Assembly: GCF_011801145.1 (NCBI RefSeq)
Contig: NZ_CP046172.1
Coordinates: 7,130,001-7,194,000 of the forward strand
Length of the DNA stretch: 64,000 nt
Origin: Nocardia arthritidis
Lineage (GTDB): Bacteria > Actinomycetota > Actinomycetes > Mycobacteriales > Mycobacteriaceae
Reading direction: 5' to 3'
Every line of letters begins with the position of its first letter. The first letter of the stretch is position 1. This document shows, piece after piece, positions 17,301-24,989 of this stretch. The translations under genes were made by a program, and so were the position numbers. The notes beneath the pieces were generated by a model. The model searched no databases. It was not told where the DNA came from and worked only from the letters and a program-made list of their open reading frames with translations.

Positions 17301-18236
17301 GCTGTGCCGGTTCAGCGCGCCCGCCAGCATCGGGTAGTCGAGGCAGCGCGCATAGAAATCGGCCCGGACCGCGATGATCGCGATGGATGCGTGGTCCGGC
17401 CGTCGGACCACGGCGCGTTCGAGGGCGGCGAGAAAGGCGTCGCGCTCATCGTCGTCGTCGCATGCGGTGAAAAGCTCTTCGAACTGATCCACGATCAGCA
17501 GTCGCTGCCGATCCGGCGCCCATTCGTCCAATTCCGCCGAGGCCGAATCCTCGCACACCGGTGGGGCCGATTCGTCGTCGCGGCCGAGCGCCGTTCGCAA
17601 CGCGGCCAACGGTTTTCCGCCCGGCCGCATGGTCGCTATCGCCCATTCGTTCGCGGATTCGGCGATGGCCGGGATCAGACCCGCCGCCAATAGCGATGAT
17701 TTTCCCGCACCCGACGCACCCACCAGCACGATGAGCCCGGAGCGGTCCGCACCGAGGACGATTTCCGCCACCAGCCCGAGCAACGCCTCCGTCGCACGTT
17801 TGCGGCCGAAATACAATTCGGCATCCTCGCGCCGATACGATTGCAGACCCAGATACGGTGTGGCCACACTGTTCTTGACCGGCTTCGGGGCCACCGCATT
17901 CGAATCGAGCCACAGGTCGCGCCACTGCCGCATATCGAGCAGCGACTGTTCCGCCGTGTACCCCTGCCTTCTGGCCATATTGATCAATGTGGCCAGCACC
18001 GGTGCGAGCGATTCGAATCGAGCGGGCACGTTCCGGCCTGCCGCCCAGTCGCTGATCCGCTGCGACGACAGCGTGATCGCCCGGCCCTTGTTGTTCTGTT
18101 TATTGCTGGTTTGCTCTACCAGCGCATTGGCCATTATGGCCACGCGCCTCATCGAAGGATCGCCCGCCGCCGAGAACAGCTCAGTGAATTTCTGTGCGAA
18201 AAGCTTTCTCGGCGATGCCTCCCTTAACCCGTCCAA
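14322..18236 (-). CDS. nSTAND1-type NTPase with transmembrane helix and 14 WD40 repeats
   Basis: The protein has 1304 residues from TTG 18236; the start is uncertain. The N-terminal 110 residues resemble an XRE-like helical domain (SSQRISDWAAGRNVP). The STAND NTPase follows, with FGRKRATEALL, Walker A GASGAGKSS (about 171-179) and Walker B LLIVDQFEELF (about 245-255). A single hydrophobic helix (about 568-587) precedes the C-terminal half. That half contains 14 WD40 blades, each ending in a W-D/N-x-x-D-P type motif (VHLWNTRDP, VRLWNVDDP, VALWNIADP and so on), enough for two seven-bladed propellers. Such proteins sense a ligand through the propeller and switch on an N-terminal effector. Here the effector would be DNA-binding or protein-binding rather than a nuclease. 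It has no obvious partner gene. Confidence 0.85.
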   Translation of the reverse strand: MDGLREASPRKLFAQKFTELFSAAGDPSMRRVAIMANALVEQTSNKQNNKGRAITLSSQRISDWAAGRNVPARFESLAPVLATLINMARRQGYTAEQSLLDMRQWRDLWLDSNAVAPKPVKNSVATPYLGLQSYRREDAELYFGRKRATEALLGLVAEIVLGADRSGLIVLVGASGAGKSSLLAAGLIPAIAESANEWAIATMRPGGKPLAALRTALGRDDESAPPVCEDSASAELDEWAPDRQRLLIVDQFEELFTACDDDDERDAFLAALERAVVRRPDHASIAIIAVRADFYARCLDYPMLAGALNRHSYVLDSMRLDELRDAIAGPAELAGLVLEPGLQELVITELCGIGAHRSGTVAGAGTLPLLSHVMEAVWQKREGKRLTVDGYRRSGGVMGSVATTAENAWDILTESQQGIAKQILLSLVTIGRSSRDTRRIVARAELLNSVENVAVAEAVLETLTGARLITIDGDSVCLAHEIVLDAWPRLRQWIDEDRAGYLVRRQLETDAAQWVATNHDESLLYRGVRLESAQEHSDCLVSDTGKKFLRASRAERVKAERRARVTKSLMAILGVFLLVVTVGFFDRSRTAEIQRAEAIFQEVLAKADSLQDVDPSLSAQLNLVAYRLRPGDPDVTARLLSTQTAALATPLRGPDSPVLNTAFSSRGLLAAAYGNGTVHLWNTRDPRNPAPTCGPITGIRGFASAAQFSPDGRILAIGGEDHLVRLWNVDDPTRPQLLADPMSGGNGAIYNVVFSPDGRTLAAANDDHTVALWNIADPARPALVHRISKQDGSVRSVAFSPDGRVLATASDDRTVQLWNVTDPADPVPTGPPLGGFTAIPHSVAFSADGRKLAAGSDDGVVAIWDMTDPAAPRPNLAPLVAHNGKIWSLAFGPGGKTLVTAGTDGTAKLWNVADARVQIIGSPLAGRRGGVFAVAISPDQRTVATGSQDGVVRLWSLPGAPFSPAGAVDTSTFDPQTKVLVTTSGKGKVQTWDIHDPHATRRLGEFHTGTRIIDSAVDPRGRMFVVLNQSPFEFRLYDISDPTKLQLISTIPLFSHFDSKAVFSPKSPLLVTSHDEHSIQVWNIADPRAPVPVGAPRQVSSGWITSMRFCPDGRMLYTADSIGAVKMWDMSEPGRPRQIGDTLQAGTGSIESLALSPDGQTLISAGADKTARIWDVSQHAEPVAVGDQLTGYNSAIDSLDFSPDGKRLASGSFDGEVRLWDFSDRTHPSAIVLSGVRSIGPRRQVEFDSTGDYLAVSGYDEGLLVWDLEVDHEIQRICSVTRMVLDTSTWEQTLPGLPYQPPCH

Positions 18237-18553
18237 TGCAAAATGCCCCCATATCGAGCCGATTTGCCCCCGGCTCGCCGAACCGTGAAACTACGTCAGC
18301 GCGAGAACAACACTGGTCTCGACATTCGGTCGAACTGGTCGGTCGGTACCGATAGTAGCAGCCACCTCCGATCCGCGTGCGCCGAAAACGTCTCGTATTG
18401 TCCAGGGCCCCTTGGCATTTGGGTTCGGTATCCCGGACGCGTCCGGTCCAGGTTCTGGAACGGGTGGATGGACGGCAGCGGATGGAATGTCAAACCAGGA
18501 GTAGTACTTCCGAAGGATACGGCCCCGCGACCGACGTCGGGATAGTCGGGTGC
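18237..18553. other. Divergent promoter region
   Basis: These 317 bp separate the STAND/WD40 gene (minus) from the DUF418 gene (plus). No convincing coding frame, long inverted repeat or TAGGGG box was seen. Both genes must be transcribed from here. Confidence 0.5.
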
Positions 18554-19753
18554 ATGACCGATTCGATCGCCACTGCGGGACCGAACACCACCGACAACCA
18601 ACCGACCCGGCCGACCGCGCGACGGGTGGTGGCGCTCGACGTGCTGCGCGGCATCGCGATTCTCGGCACCCTCGGCACCAACATCTGGATCGTCACCCAT
18701 CGAGAAGGGATGCTGGGCTACATCCACGAGCTGCAGCAGCCCGCACACGGCTGGCTGTGGCTCGAGCGGGTGCTGCAGCAATCCGTGCAGGGCAAATACC
18801 TCGGCCTGCTCACCATCATGTTCGGCATCGGGCTGGCCATCCAGCAGCGCTCCGCACAGCGTGCCGGACGGCGCTGGCCCGGGAGCTACCCGTGGCGCGC
18901 CATCCTGCTGCTCCTCGACGGCCTGCTCAACTTCCTGTTCGTCGCCGAATACGACGTGCTGATGGGCTATGCGGTGACCGGCCTGATCGTCTCCTTCATC
19001 CTCGCGACGAGTGAACGCGCACAACGGCGTTGGCTGATCACCGCGGCGGCCGTCCACTTCGCGCTGCTGACCGTGATGGCGCTCGGGATGATCTTCGCCC
19101 TCAACCTGGACTCCGGGGGCCACAAGCCGCTGGATCCGAATCCCTATGCGACCGGTTCGTTCTGGGATCTCGTCGTATTCCGGGTGCAGCACATCGATTC
19201 GTTCCGGTTCGAACCGATATTCATCTCCGCGATGTCGCTCGCGCTGTTCCTGACCGGCGCGCTGCTGTACCGTGCGGGCGTCTTCCTGCCCGAGGGCGCA
19301 CGGCTGCGTAAGCGGCTGATGATCATCGGTTTCGGCATCGCCACACCGATCGACCTGCTCATCGGCATACTCGGCAGCGGCGATATGTTCGTCTTCTGCC
19401 GCTACGGCACCGCGGCATTCGTCTCGTTCGGCATCCTCGCGCTGGTAGCGGAGTTCTATGTGCGGCGTCCCCGGCTCGGGTTCGCCGGCCGCAGGCTCAC
19501 CGAGATCGGGCGGACCGCGTTGAGCTGCTACATCCTACAGAACCTGATCGCATCGTTCCTGTGCTACGGCTGGGGACTCGGCCTCGCCAAGGACGTATCG
19601 GACGATGCCCGCGTGCCGTTCACGGTCGGCATCTTCCTGCTGGTCGCGCTGATAATCGCCACCTCCGCGCACTTCTGGCTGCGCCGGTTCGAGCGCGGTC
19701 CGGTCGAATGGTTGTGGAACCGCAGCTATCGCGCCCTGGCTCGCGAGCAGTAG
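18554..19753 (+). CDS. DUF418 family membrane protein (YeiB-like)
   Basis: The protein has 399 residues from ATG 18554; the longer open frame upstream is Arg/Ser-rich and lacks family character. The opening RRVVALDVLRGIAILGTLGTNI is the family start, in which an Arg/Gly pair sits in the first helix. About nine or ten hydrophobic helices follow. The C-terminal LTEIGRTALSCYILQNLI and AHFWLRRFERGPVEWLWR motifs are the DUF418 signature, similar to the acyltransferase-3 fold. The function of the family is unknown; an acyl-transfer or transport role at the membrane is usually suggested. A good hairpin follows the stop, so it is probably a single-gene unit outside the polyketide cluster. Confidence 0.88.
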   Translation: MTDSIATAGPNTTDNQPTRPTARRVVALDVLRGIAILGTLGTNIWIVTHREGMLGYIHELQQPAHGWLWLERVLQQSVQGKYLGLLTIMFGIGLAIQQRSAQRAGRRWPGSYPWRAILLLLDGLLNFLFVAEYDVLMGYAVTGLIVSFILATSERAQRRWLITAAAVHFALLTVMALGMIFALNLDSGGHKPLDPNPYATGSFWDLVVFRVQHIDSFRFEPIFISAMSLALFLTGALLYRAGVFLPEGARLRKRLMIIGFGIATPIDLLIGILGSGDMFVFCRYGTAAFVSFGILALVAEFYVRRPRLGFAGRRLTEIGRTALSCYILQNLIASFLCYGWGLGLAKDVSDDARVPFTVGIFLLVALIIATSAHFWLRRFERGPVEWLWNRSYRALAREQ

Positions 19754-19776
19754 CACCGGCCCGGTAGTAGACAGAC

Positions 19777-19804
19777 AACCCGGCGGCCATGGGGTCGCCG
19801 GGTT
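19777..19804 (+). terminator. Rho-independent terminator after the DUF418 gene
   Basis: AACCCGGCG (19777-19785) pairs perfectly with CGCCGGGTT (19796-19804) across a 10-base loop and runs into TTTTG. It insulates the DUF418 gene from the next transcription unit, whose box begins at 19836. Confidence 0.8.
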
Positions 19805-19835
19805 TTGTCGTGTCGCGCCCGGCCATTTCCATTCC

Positions 19836-19854
19836 TTGGGGCCAGTAGGGGTTG
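19836..19854 (+). promoter_or_regulatory. Direct-repeat box before the GntA-like gene
   Basis: TTGGGG (19836-19841), four bases, TAGGGG (19846-19851), then TTG. The repeats start 10 bp apart, the same layout as the boxes before the ALAS and PKS genes. It lies 73 bp before the gene start and points towards it. No clear -10 element was found. Confidence 0.5.
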
Positions 19855-19926
19855 AAGCACTCCCCGCACCACCGAAAAATCGAAATCGACTCGTCCGCAA
19901 TTCGCGAAATACCGGAAGGCAGCAGC

Positions 19927-20592
19927 ATGGAATCTGCGACCAAAGCCCAGGCCCGTGCCGAACTGGACGAGTTCATTCAAAGTAAGCCGTTCAGCTGTCT
20001 CGGCGCACGAGCGGCGCTCAAGCGCGACACGATAACGCACGGGCATTATCGGGAACTCGGCGACGCGGAATCGGCCCGGGAACACCACCGCGATCTCGCA
20101 GAATACGCGCGCGGGCTGCCCGGCACGCTGTCCGACAAGAGCTTCAAGACATTCGTGGCGACCTTCGACGCACCCGGTCTGCTGGACGAACCGGAGTTCG
20201 AGCGACTGCTATGGCAGCATCTGCAGCTCGTCCACGATATCGATATCCAGGAACACACCCCGGACACGCGATTCTCCAGCGATCCCGCCGAGGCCACCTT
20301 CGGATTCCCGACGGCCGGGCACGCATTTTTCGTCGTCGGCCTGCATCCGGGTTCGTCGCGGGCCAGCAGGCGTTTCACCAGAATCGCGGCCGCGTTCAAT
20401 TCGAATGTTCAGTTCGTCCTGATGGGCGAAACATTCGACCGTATGCAGGAGAAGATCCGGGGCCGGGAAGTGACCAACAACGGTTCGGTCAACCCGAGCT
20501 TCACCACCTACGAGTACACGCAACCCGCACGGCATTTCTCGGGTCGGTTCACCGAACAGGACTGGAAATGCCCGTTCGAGCCGCGCGGCTGA
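19927..20592 (+). CDS. YqcI/YcgG family protein (GntA-like putative heme-dependent N-oxygenase)
   Basis: The protein has 221 residues from ATG 19927 with GGAAGG upstream. The whole length matches the YqcI/YcgG family: FSCLGARAAL near the start (the conserved CxGA element), GFPTAGHAFFVVGLHPGSSR in the middle, and PSFTTYEYTQPARHFSG with CPF near the end. A characterised member, GntA, is a heme enzyme that N-hydroxylates an arginine-derived guanidine in guanitoxin biosynthesis; most other members are uncharacterised. The box upstream matches those of the polyketide operons, so an N-oxidation step in that pathway is a reasonable inference. It is convergent with the exporter gene, 19 bp away. Confidence 0.75.
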   Translation: MESATKAQARAELDEFIQSKPFSCLGARAALKRDTITHGHYRELGDAESAREHHRDLAEYARGLPGTLSDKSFKTFVATFDAPGLLDEPEFERLLWQHLQLVHDIDIQEHTPDTRFSSDPAEATFGFPTAGHAFFVVGLHPGSSRASRRFTRIAAAFNSNVQFVLMGETFDRMQEKIRGREVTNNGSVNPSFTTYEYTQPARHFSGRFTEQDWKCPFEPRG

Positions 20593-20611
20593 TCCGGCCG
20601 GGCCGGCGGGC

Positions 20612-22273
20612 TCAGGCTCGCTCCGCGTCCCCGGCCTCTTCGGCCTCCTCGGCGAGCAGCTGCGACACGCTCCGGTCCCGCAGCGGGACCTCTTTCATGC
20701 GCAGTGCCAGCGCACAGGTCAGCACCATGACGCCCGCGCCGAGCAGGAATACCAGATTGATGGACGAGGCGAAGCCCTCGCGGAACGGCCTGGCCAGCGC
20801 CTGATCCATGGTGTCGAGGAACGACGAATCCGACGGGATCCGCTGCGCGCCGTTCAGGAAGTCGAAAAGCGGTGCGTTGCGCGGCATCTCGGCCACCGCC
20901 GGATCGTGTGTCGCGGCGGCGAAGTCCTGTTCGGTGGTGGCCCGCCGCAGTGCGGACGCGATACTGCCGCGCAATGTCCCGAACATCAGCGACAGGAACA
21001 GCGCCACACCGAGGGCGCTGGCCATCTGCCTGATGAAGGTCAGTGAGGCGGTGGCCGCACTGGTGTCCCGGGCGGGCACGGCGTTCTGCGCGGCCATGGT
21101 GATCGCCTGGGTACAGCTGCCGACGCCGATGCCGAACAGCACGACGAGCAGAACCGGCACCCACATCGGCGTGTCGACGCCGACGAAACCGAAGCCGACC
21201 ATGCCGACCGTGGTGACCGCGGCGCCGACCACCGGCAGCATCTTGTAGCGCCCGCGGCGCGAGATGATCGCCCCGGAGGCGATCGTGGCGATTATGACGC
21301 CCAGCATCATCGGCAGCATGATCAGGCCGGACAGGATCGGCCTGGCCCCGCGCACCAGCTGAAGATAAAGCGGCACAAGGGATATCGCGCCGAACATGCC
21401 GACGCCGACCGTCGCGGCGATCAGGACCGACATCCGATAGGTCTGCACCCGGAACAGGCGCAGCGGGATCAGCGCCGCATCACCGGCCCGCCGCTGCACC
21501 ACGAGGAATACCGACAATCCGAGCAGACCGATCACCAGGCAGGCCACGAAAAGCGGTGAGCCCCAACCCCAATCGCGTCCGCTCTCGAACAACATCAGTA
21601 TCGGCGCGACGGCGACCAGGATCGTCACGCCACCCCAGTAGTCGACCTTGGTGGTCTGACGGTAGTGCTTTACGTTGAGCGCCTTGACGATCACGGCCAG
21701 CGCGACGAGTCCGATCGGCAGGTTGACCAGGAAGATCCAGCGCCAGCCCGCGATGCCCAGAAAGCTGGAGGCCCCGGCGAACAGACCGCCGACGGCCGGG
21801 CCGAGCACGCTCGCCGATACCCACACCGCCAGGAAATAGCCCTGGTACCGCGCGCGATCCCGCGGCGCCATGATGTCCGCGCTGATCGTGTACGGCAGGG
21901 TGACCAGTCCGCCCGCGCCGAGGCCCTGGATCGCCCTGAAGGCCGCGAGCTGATACATCGACTGAGCGAAAGCGCAGGTCAGCGAGCCGACCAGGAATAG
22001 GACGATCGCGATCAGGTAGAGCGGTTTGCGGCCGTAGATATCGGCGAGCCTGCCGTAGATCGGCCCCGATACGGTTTCGGTGACCAGGAAGGCGGTGGTC
22101 GCCCAGGCCAGCAGGTCGAGTCCGCCCAGGCCGTCGGCGATCGTCTTGAGCGAGGTGCTCATCACGGTCACGTCCAGCGCGGACAGGAATATCCCGGCCA
22201 TGAGTCCCGGCAGCACCGCGAGTACGAGTCGGTGGTTGCGCGCGTCATCCGCCCGCGGTTCCGAGATGCTCAT
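20612..22273 (-). CDS. MFS multidrug exporter, DHA2 family (14 TMS)
   Basis: The protein has 553 residues from ATG 22273 with AAAAGG upstream. The open frame continues further 5' but there it only shadows the thioesterase gene. About fourteen hydrophobic helices are visible. Signature motifs include motif C-like ALDVTVMSTSLKTIADGLGG in helix 1, motif A GRLADIYGRKPLYL after helix 2, and a second-half repeat around GLIMLPMMLGV. DHA2 (EmrB/QacA-like) exporters drive drug efflux with the proton gradient. Its position, 20 bp after a type II thioesterase and in the ALAS operon, suggests it exports the polyketide and gives self-resistance. The C-terminus is acidic. Confidence 0.9.
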   Translation of the reverse strand: MSISEPRADDARNHRLVLAVLPGLMAGIFLSALDVTVMSTSLKTIADGLGGLDLLAWATTAFLVTETVSGPIYGRLADIYGRKPLYLIAIVLFLVGSLTCAFAQSMYQLAAFRAIQGLGAGGLVTLPYTISADIMAPRDRARYQGYFLAVWVSASVLGPAVGGLFAGASSFLGIAGWRWIFLVNLPIGLVALAVIVKALNVKHYRQTTKVDYWGGVTILVAVAPILMLFESGRDWGWGSPLFVACLVIGLLGLSVFLVVQRRAGDAALIPLRLFRVQTYRMSVLIAATVGVGMFGAISLVPLYLQLVRGARPILSGLIMLPMMLGVIIATIASGAIISRRGRYKMLPVVGAAVTTVGMVGFGFVGVDTPMWVPVLLVVLFGIGVGSCTQAITMAAQNAVPARDTSAATASLTFIRQMASALGVALFLSLMFGTLRGSIASALRRATTEQDFAAATHDPAVAEMPRNAPLFDFLNGAQRIPSDSSFLDTMDQALARPFREGFASSINLVFLLGAGVMVLTCALALRMKEVPLRDRSVSQLLAEEAEEAGDAERA

Positions 22274-22293
22274 GGACAGCCTTTTCTGGATGA

Positions 22294-23067
22294 TCAGCAG
22301 GGTCGCGCGGTGCGGGAAAGTGTGGACAGCTCGGCGGCCACCAAGTCGATGACCTGCGCCGCCGCCCCGTTCAGATAGAAGTGGCCACCTGGAAAGGTGT
22401 GCAGGTCGAATTCGCCCGTGGTGTGTTCCCGCCAGGCACGGGCATCTTCGATATCGACCCGGGGATCGCTGGTACCGACCAGCGCGTGAATCGGGACGGA
22501 CAGCGGCGGCCGCGGTTGGTAGCGATACCGCTCGATGGCCCGGTAGTCGGCGCGGATGGCGGGCAGCATGGCGCGCAGCAGTTCGTCGTCGTCGAGCAGT
22601 TGCCGGTCGGTGCCGCTGAGCGCGCGGATCTCGGCCAGCAGGCCGTCGTCGTCGCGCAGGTGGACGGTCTCCGCCCGGTGCCGCGACGGCGCCCGCCGCC
22701 CGGAAACGAACAGCATCGGCGGCGGCGCGCCCGCGTGCTGGAATCGCTGCGCGATCTCGAAGCCCAGCGTCGCCCCCATGCTGTGCCCGAATATCGCCAG
22801 CGGCCGGTCCGCCGCCCACGGCCGTAACCGTTCGGCGACGAGATCGGCCAATTCGGCTATGTCTTCGATGCAGGCTTCTTTCCGCCGATCCTGGCGACCC
22901 GGATATTGCACCGCCAACACCTCGACCGCCGGCCCCAATGCCTTGGACATCGGGAAATAGAAACTCGCCGAGCCACCGGCATGCGGCAGACAGGCGAGCC
23001 GCACCTCGGCGGCGGGCGCCGGATGATACCGGCGCACCCACGAATCAACGGTCGGCTCATCCCGCAT
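22294..23067 (-). CDS. Type II thioesterase
   Basis: The protein has 257 residues from ATG 23067. The alpha/beta hydrolase markers of editing thioesterases are all present: LPHAGGSASFYF near residue 27, the nucleophile in FGHSMGATLGFE (Ser about 92), GTSDPRVD with the acid residue, and FPGGHFYLN with the catalytic histidine. These enzymes free stalled or wrongly decarboxylated acyl groups from PKS or NRPS carrier proteins. It lies 21 bp after the DUF5988 gene and 20 bp before the exporter, so the three are almost certainly cotranscribed. This is a helper for the modular synthase, distinct from the chain-releasing thioesterase at the end of the last PKS protein. Confidence 0.92.
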   Translation of the reverse strand: MRDEPTVDSWVRRYHPAPAAEVRLACLPHAGGSASFYFPMSKALGPAVEVLAVQYPGRQDRRKEACIEDIAELADLVAERLRPWAADRPLAIFGHSMGATLGFEIAQRFQHAGAPPPMLFVSGRRAPSRHRAETVHLRDDDGLLAEIRALSGTDRQLLDDDELLRAMLPAIRADYRAIERYRYQPRPPLSVPIHALVGTSDPRVDIEDARAWREHTTGEFDLHTFPGGHFYLNGAAAQVIDLVAAELSTLSRTARPC

Positions 23068-23088
23068 TATCCGGCTCCATCACACCAC

Positions 23089-23298
23089 CTACTCCGCGAA
23101 CTTGGTACGGCCACACCATTTGAACACGGGTAATGAACCGATTTCGTGCGCGGCGAATTCGCCACTGTTCACGAAATGCTCGTACCCACCGCCGAACTGG
23201 ACTTTGATCTTGTCCGTCGGATCTTCGACCTCTCGGATTCGCTCCCGGTCGGGGAATTTCGCAGGTCCGCCTACCAACATGACTTTTGTGGGTTGCAT
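23089..23298 (-). CDS. DUF5988 family small protein
   Basis: The protein has 69 residues from ATG 23298 with GGGAG just upstream; the open frame continues 45 codons further but that part is not family-like. It opens KVMLVGGPAKFPD, then has VQFGGGYEHF, and ends LPVFKWCGRTKFAE. This three-part layout (LxGGP, GGYEHF, W-x-x-RT-x-x-AE) is that of the actinobacterial DUF5988 family, short proteins often seen beside thioesterases in PKS/NRPS clusters. Their role is unknown. It is not an MbtH protein: the NxExQxSLWP motif is missing. A 131-bp gap separates it from the ligase upstream and could hold a second promoter. Confidence 0.6.
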   Translation of the reverse strand: MQPTKVMLVGGPAKFPDRERIREVEDPTDKIKVQFGGGYEHFVNSGEFAAHEIGSLPVFKWCGRTKFAE

Positions 23299-23429
23299 AG
23301 TCTCCCACCCCTTCTGTGACATCGCGCCATATTCCGCGCTCTCACAGTATTGTCCCATAATTCTCGATTTACGCGACGGTAAACGATGAAAATTCCGGAT
23401 AGAATTACATCGCGCGCGAGACATTATGC

Positions 23430-24980
23430 TCACCTCGAGTGGACGGGTCGAGCGAAAAGGTTGACGAGTTCACGTTTGAGCACCTTCCCGCTCGGGCCCA
23501 TCGGAAAAGCGTCGACGAATTTCACCAGGCGCGGATATTTGTGACCGGCCAGCCGGGCCCGGCTCCACGACACGATCTGCTCGGCCAGTTCCTCATCAGG
23601 CAGCCGGCCGCGCGCGCAGCACACCACGGCGCAGACCTCCTCGCCGAGCCGGTCGTCGGGGACGCCGATCACCGCGACCTGCCCCACCGCGGGATGGCGG
23701 ACCAGCACCTCTTCGACCTCGCGCGGATAGACGTTGTATCCGCCGCGCACCAGCATGTCCTTCTTGCGATCGACGATCGACAGATAACCGTCGGCATCCT
23801 TGACGCCGAGGTCACCCGAGCGGAACCAACCGTCGACCAGCACCTCGGCGGTCGCGGACGGACGATTCAGATAACCGGCCATGATGTTGTGACCGCGGAT
23901 CACGATCTCGCCCACCACCCCGGCCGGCACCAGCTCGATCCGGTCGGCCACCTCGGCCTCGGCGATTTCCACCTGCACACCCCAGATCGGCCGACCGACG
24001 GTACCGGGTTTCACCGGCCAGGACCGCTGGTTGTACGCGACCACCGGCGATGCCTCGGTGAGGCCGTAACCCTCATAGACGGGACAGCCGAAGGTTTGCT
24101 GGAACGCGTCCAATACGGCCACCGGAAGTGCGGCGCCGCCGGAGAAGGCGCGGTCGAGCCGGGGCACCGGCACACCGGTCGTCACCGCCTCGAGCAGGGT
24201 GTAGTACATCGTCGGCACGCCCATGAAGACCGTGCACCGCTCGGTGACCATGAGCTCCAACGCGGGCCCCGCCTCGAATTTCGGCATCAGCACCATGGTC
24301 GCGCCGGCCCGGAAACAGGTGTTCATGCCGCAGATCTGGCCGAACGTGTGGAACAGCGGCAGGCAGCCGAGCAGCACATCGTCCTCGTCGAAATCGAATG
24401 GCGCGAGCATGGTGGTGCTGACGTTCATCACCACATTGAGCTGGGTGATCATCGCGCCCTTCGGCCGCCCGGTGGTGCCCGAGGTGTACAGCACGAGCGC
24501 CAGATCGTCCGGGCGGCGCGGTAGGTAGTCCGGTATGGGTCGCGCGTCGCGGGCGAGTACGTCCAGCCGCGGGTGGCCGGTGTCCGCGGATTCGCCCGTG
24601 GTCAACAGCTCGACCCCGGCGAGCCGCGCGCCTGTCGACCCGGCGTCGAGCATCGCCGCATCGCAGATCAGGAGTCGGACCGCCGCGTCGCGGAGCACGT
24701 ACTCGATATCGTCGCCGCTGGACAGCCCGTGCACCGGTACCAGCACCGCCCCGGCGGCCAACGCCCCGAAGTAGATCATCGGGAACCGCGGCGAATTCGG
24801 CAGCAGCAACGCGACCCGGTCACCCGGTTGGATACCGCGGTCCCGCAACGCCGCGGCATACCGGCGCGCCTGGTCCCAGAGCTCACCGTAGGTGACCCGG
24901 GCGCCCTCGAAGATCACCGCGGGGTGATCGGGGCGCCGGGCGGCCGAATCGGCGAGTATGGCAGCGACCGAAATGAACAT
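23430..24980 (-). CDS. Adenylate-forming acyl-CoA ligase (class I ANL), candidate C5N-pathway ligase
   Basis: The protein has 516 residues. ANL core motifs are complete: A3 YTSGTTGRPKG (about 164-174), A5 GYGLTEASP, A7 GWFRSGDLG, A8 RKKDMLVRGGYNVYP and the catalytic A10 lysine in GPSGKVLKRE (about 495). The enzyme adenylates a carboxylate and passes it to CoA. It starts 9 bp after the ALAS stop, so the two are cotranscribed. In C5N pathways an ALAS is paired with a ligase that makes 5-aminolevulinyl-CoA, which the ALAS cyclises, and with a second ANL that joins the ring to a polyketide acid. This one is the natural candidate for the first ligase, although a fatty-acid or starter-unit ligase is possible. 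Confidence 0.85.
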   Translation of the reverse strand: MFISVAAILADSAARRPDHPAVIFEGARVTYGELWDQARRYAAALRDRGIQPGDRVALLLPNSPRFPMIYFGALAAGAVLVPVHGLSSGDDIEYVLRDAAVRLLICDAAMLDAGSTGARLAGVELLTTGESADTGHPRLDVLARDARPIPDYLPRRPDDLALVLYTSGTTGRPKGAMITQLNVVMNVSTTMLAPFDFDEDDVLLGCLPLFHTFGQICGMNTCFRAGATMVLMPKFEAGPALELMVTERCTVFMGVPTMYYTLLEAVTTGVPVPRLDRAFSGGAALPVAVLDAFQQTFGCPVYEGYGLTEASPVVAYNQRSWPVKPGTVGRPIWGVQVEIAEAEVADRIELVPAGVVGEIVIRGHNIMAGYLNRPSATAEVLVDGWFRSGDLGVKDADGYLSIVDRKKDMLVRGGYNVYPREVEEVLVRHPAVGQVAVIGVPDDRLGEEVCAVVCCARGRLPDEELAEQIVSWSRARLAGHKYPRLVKFVDAFPMGPSGKVLKRELVNLFARPVHSR

Positions 24981-24989
24981 GGTGACGGC

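Noticed and set aside
20612..23041. One 809-codon frame suggesting a thioesterase-MFS fusion
   Set aside because: The part before 22273 is an out-of-frame reading of the thioesterase gene. The thioesterase is complete in its own frame and the exporter has its own ATG and ribosome site.
23089..23298. MbtH-like protein
   Set aside because: It lacks the MbtH signature (NxExQxSLWP and the paired tryptophans). The LxGGP, GGYEHF and C-terminal motifs fit DUF5988 better, and no NRPS is visible.
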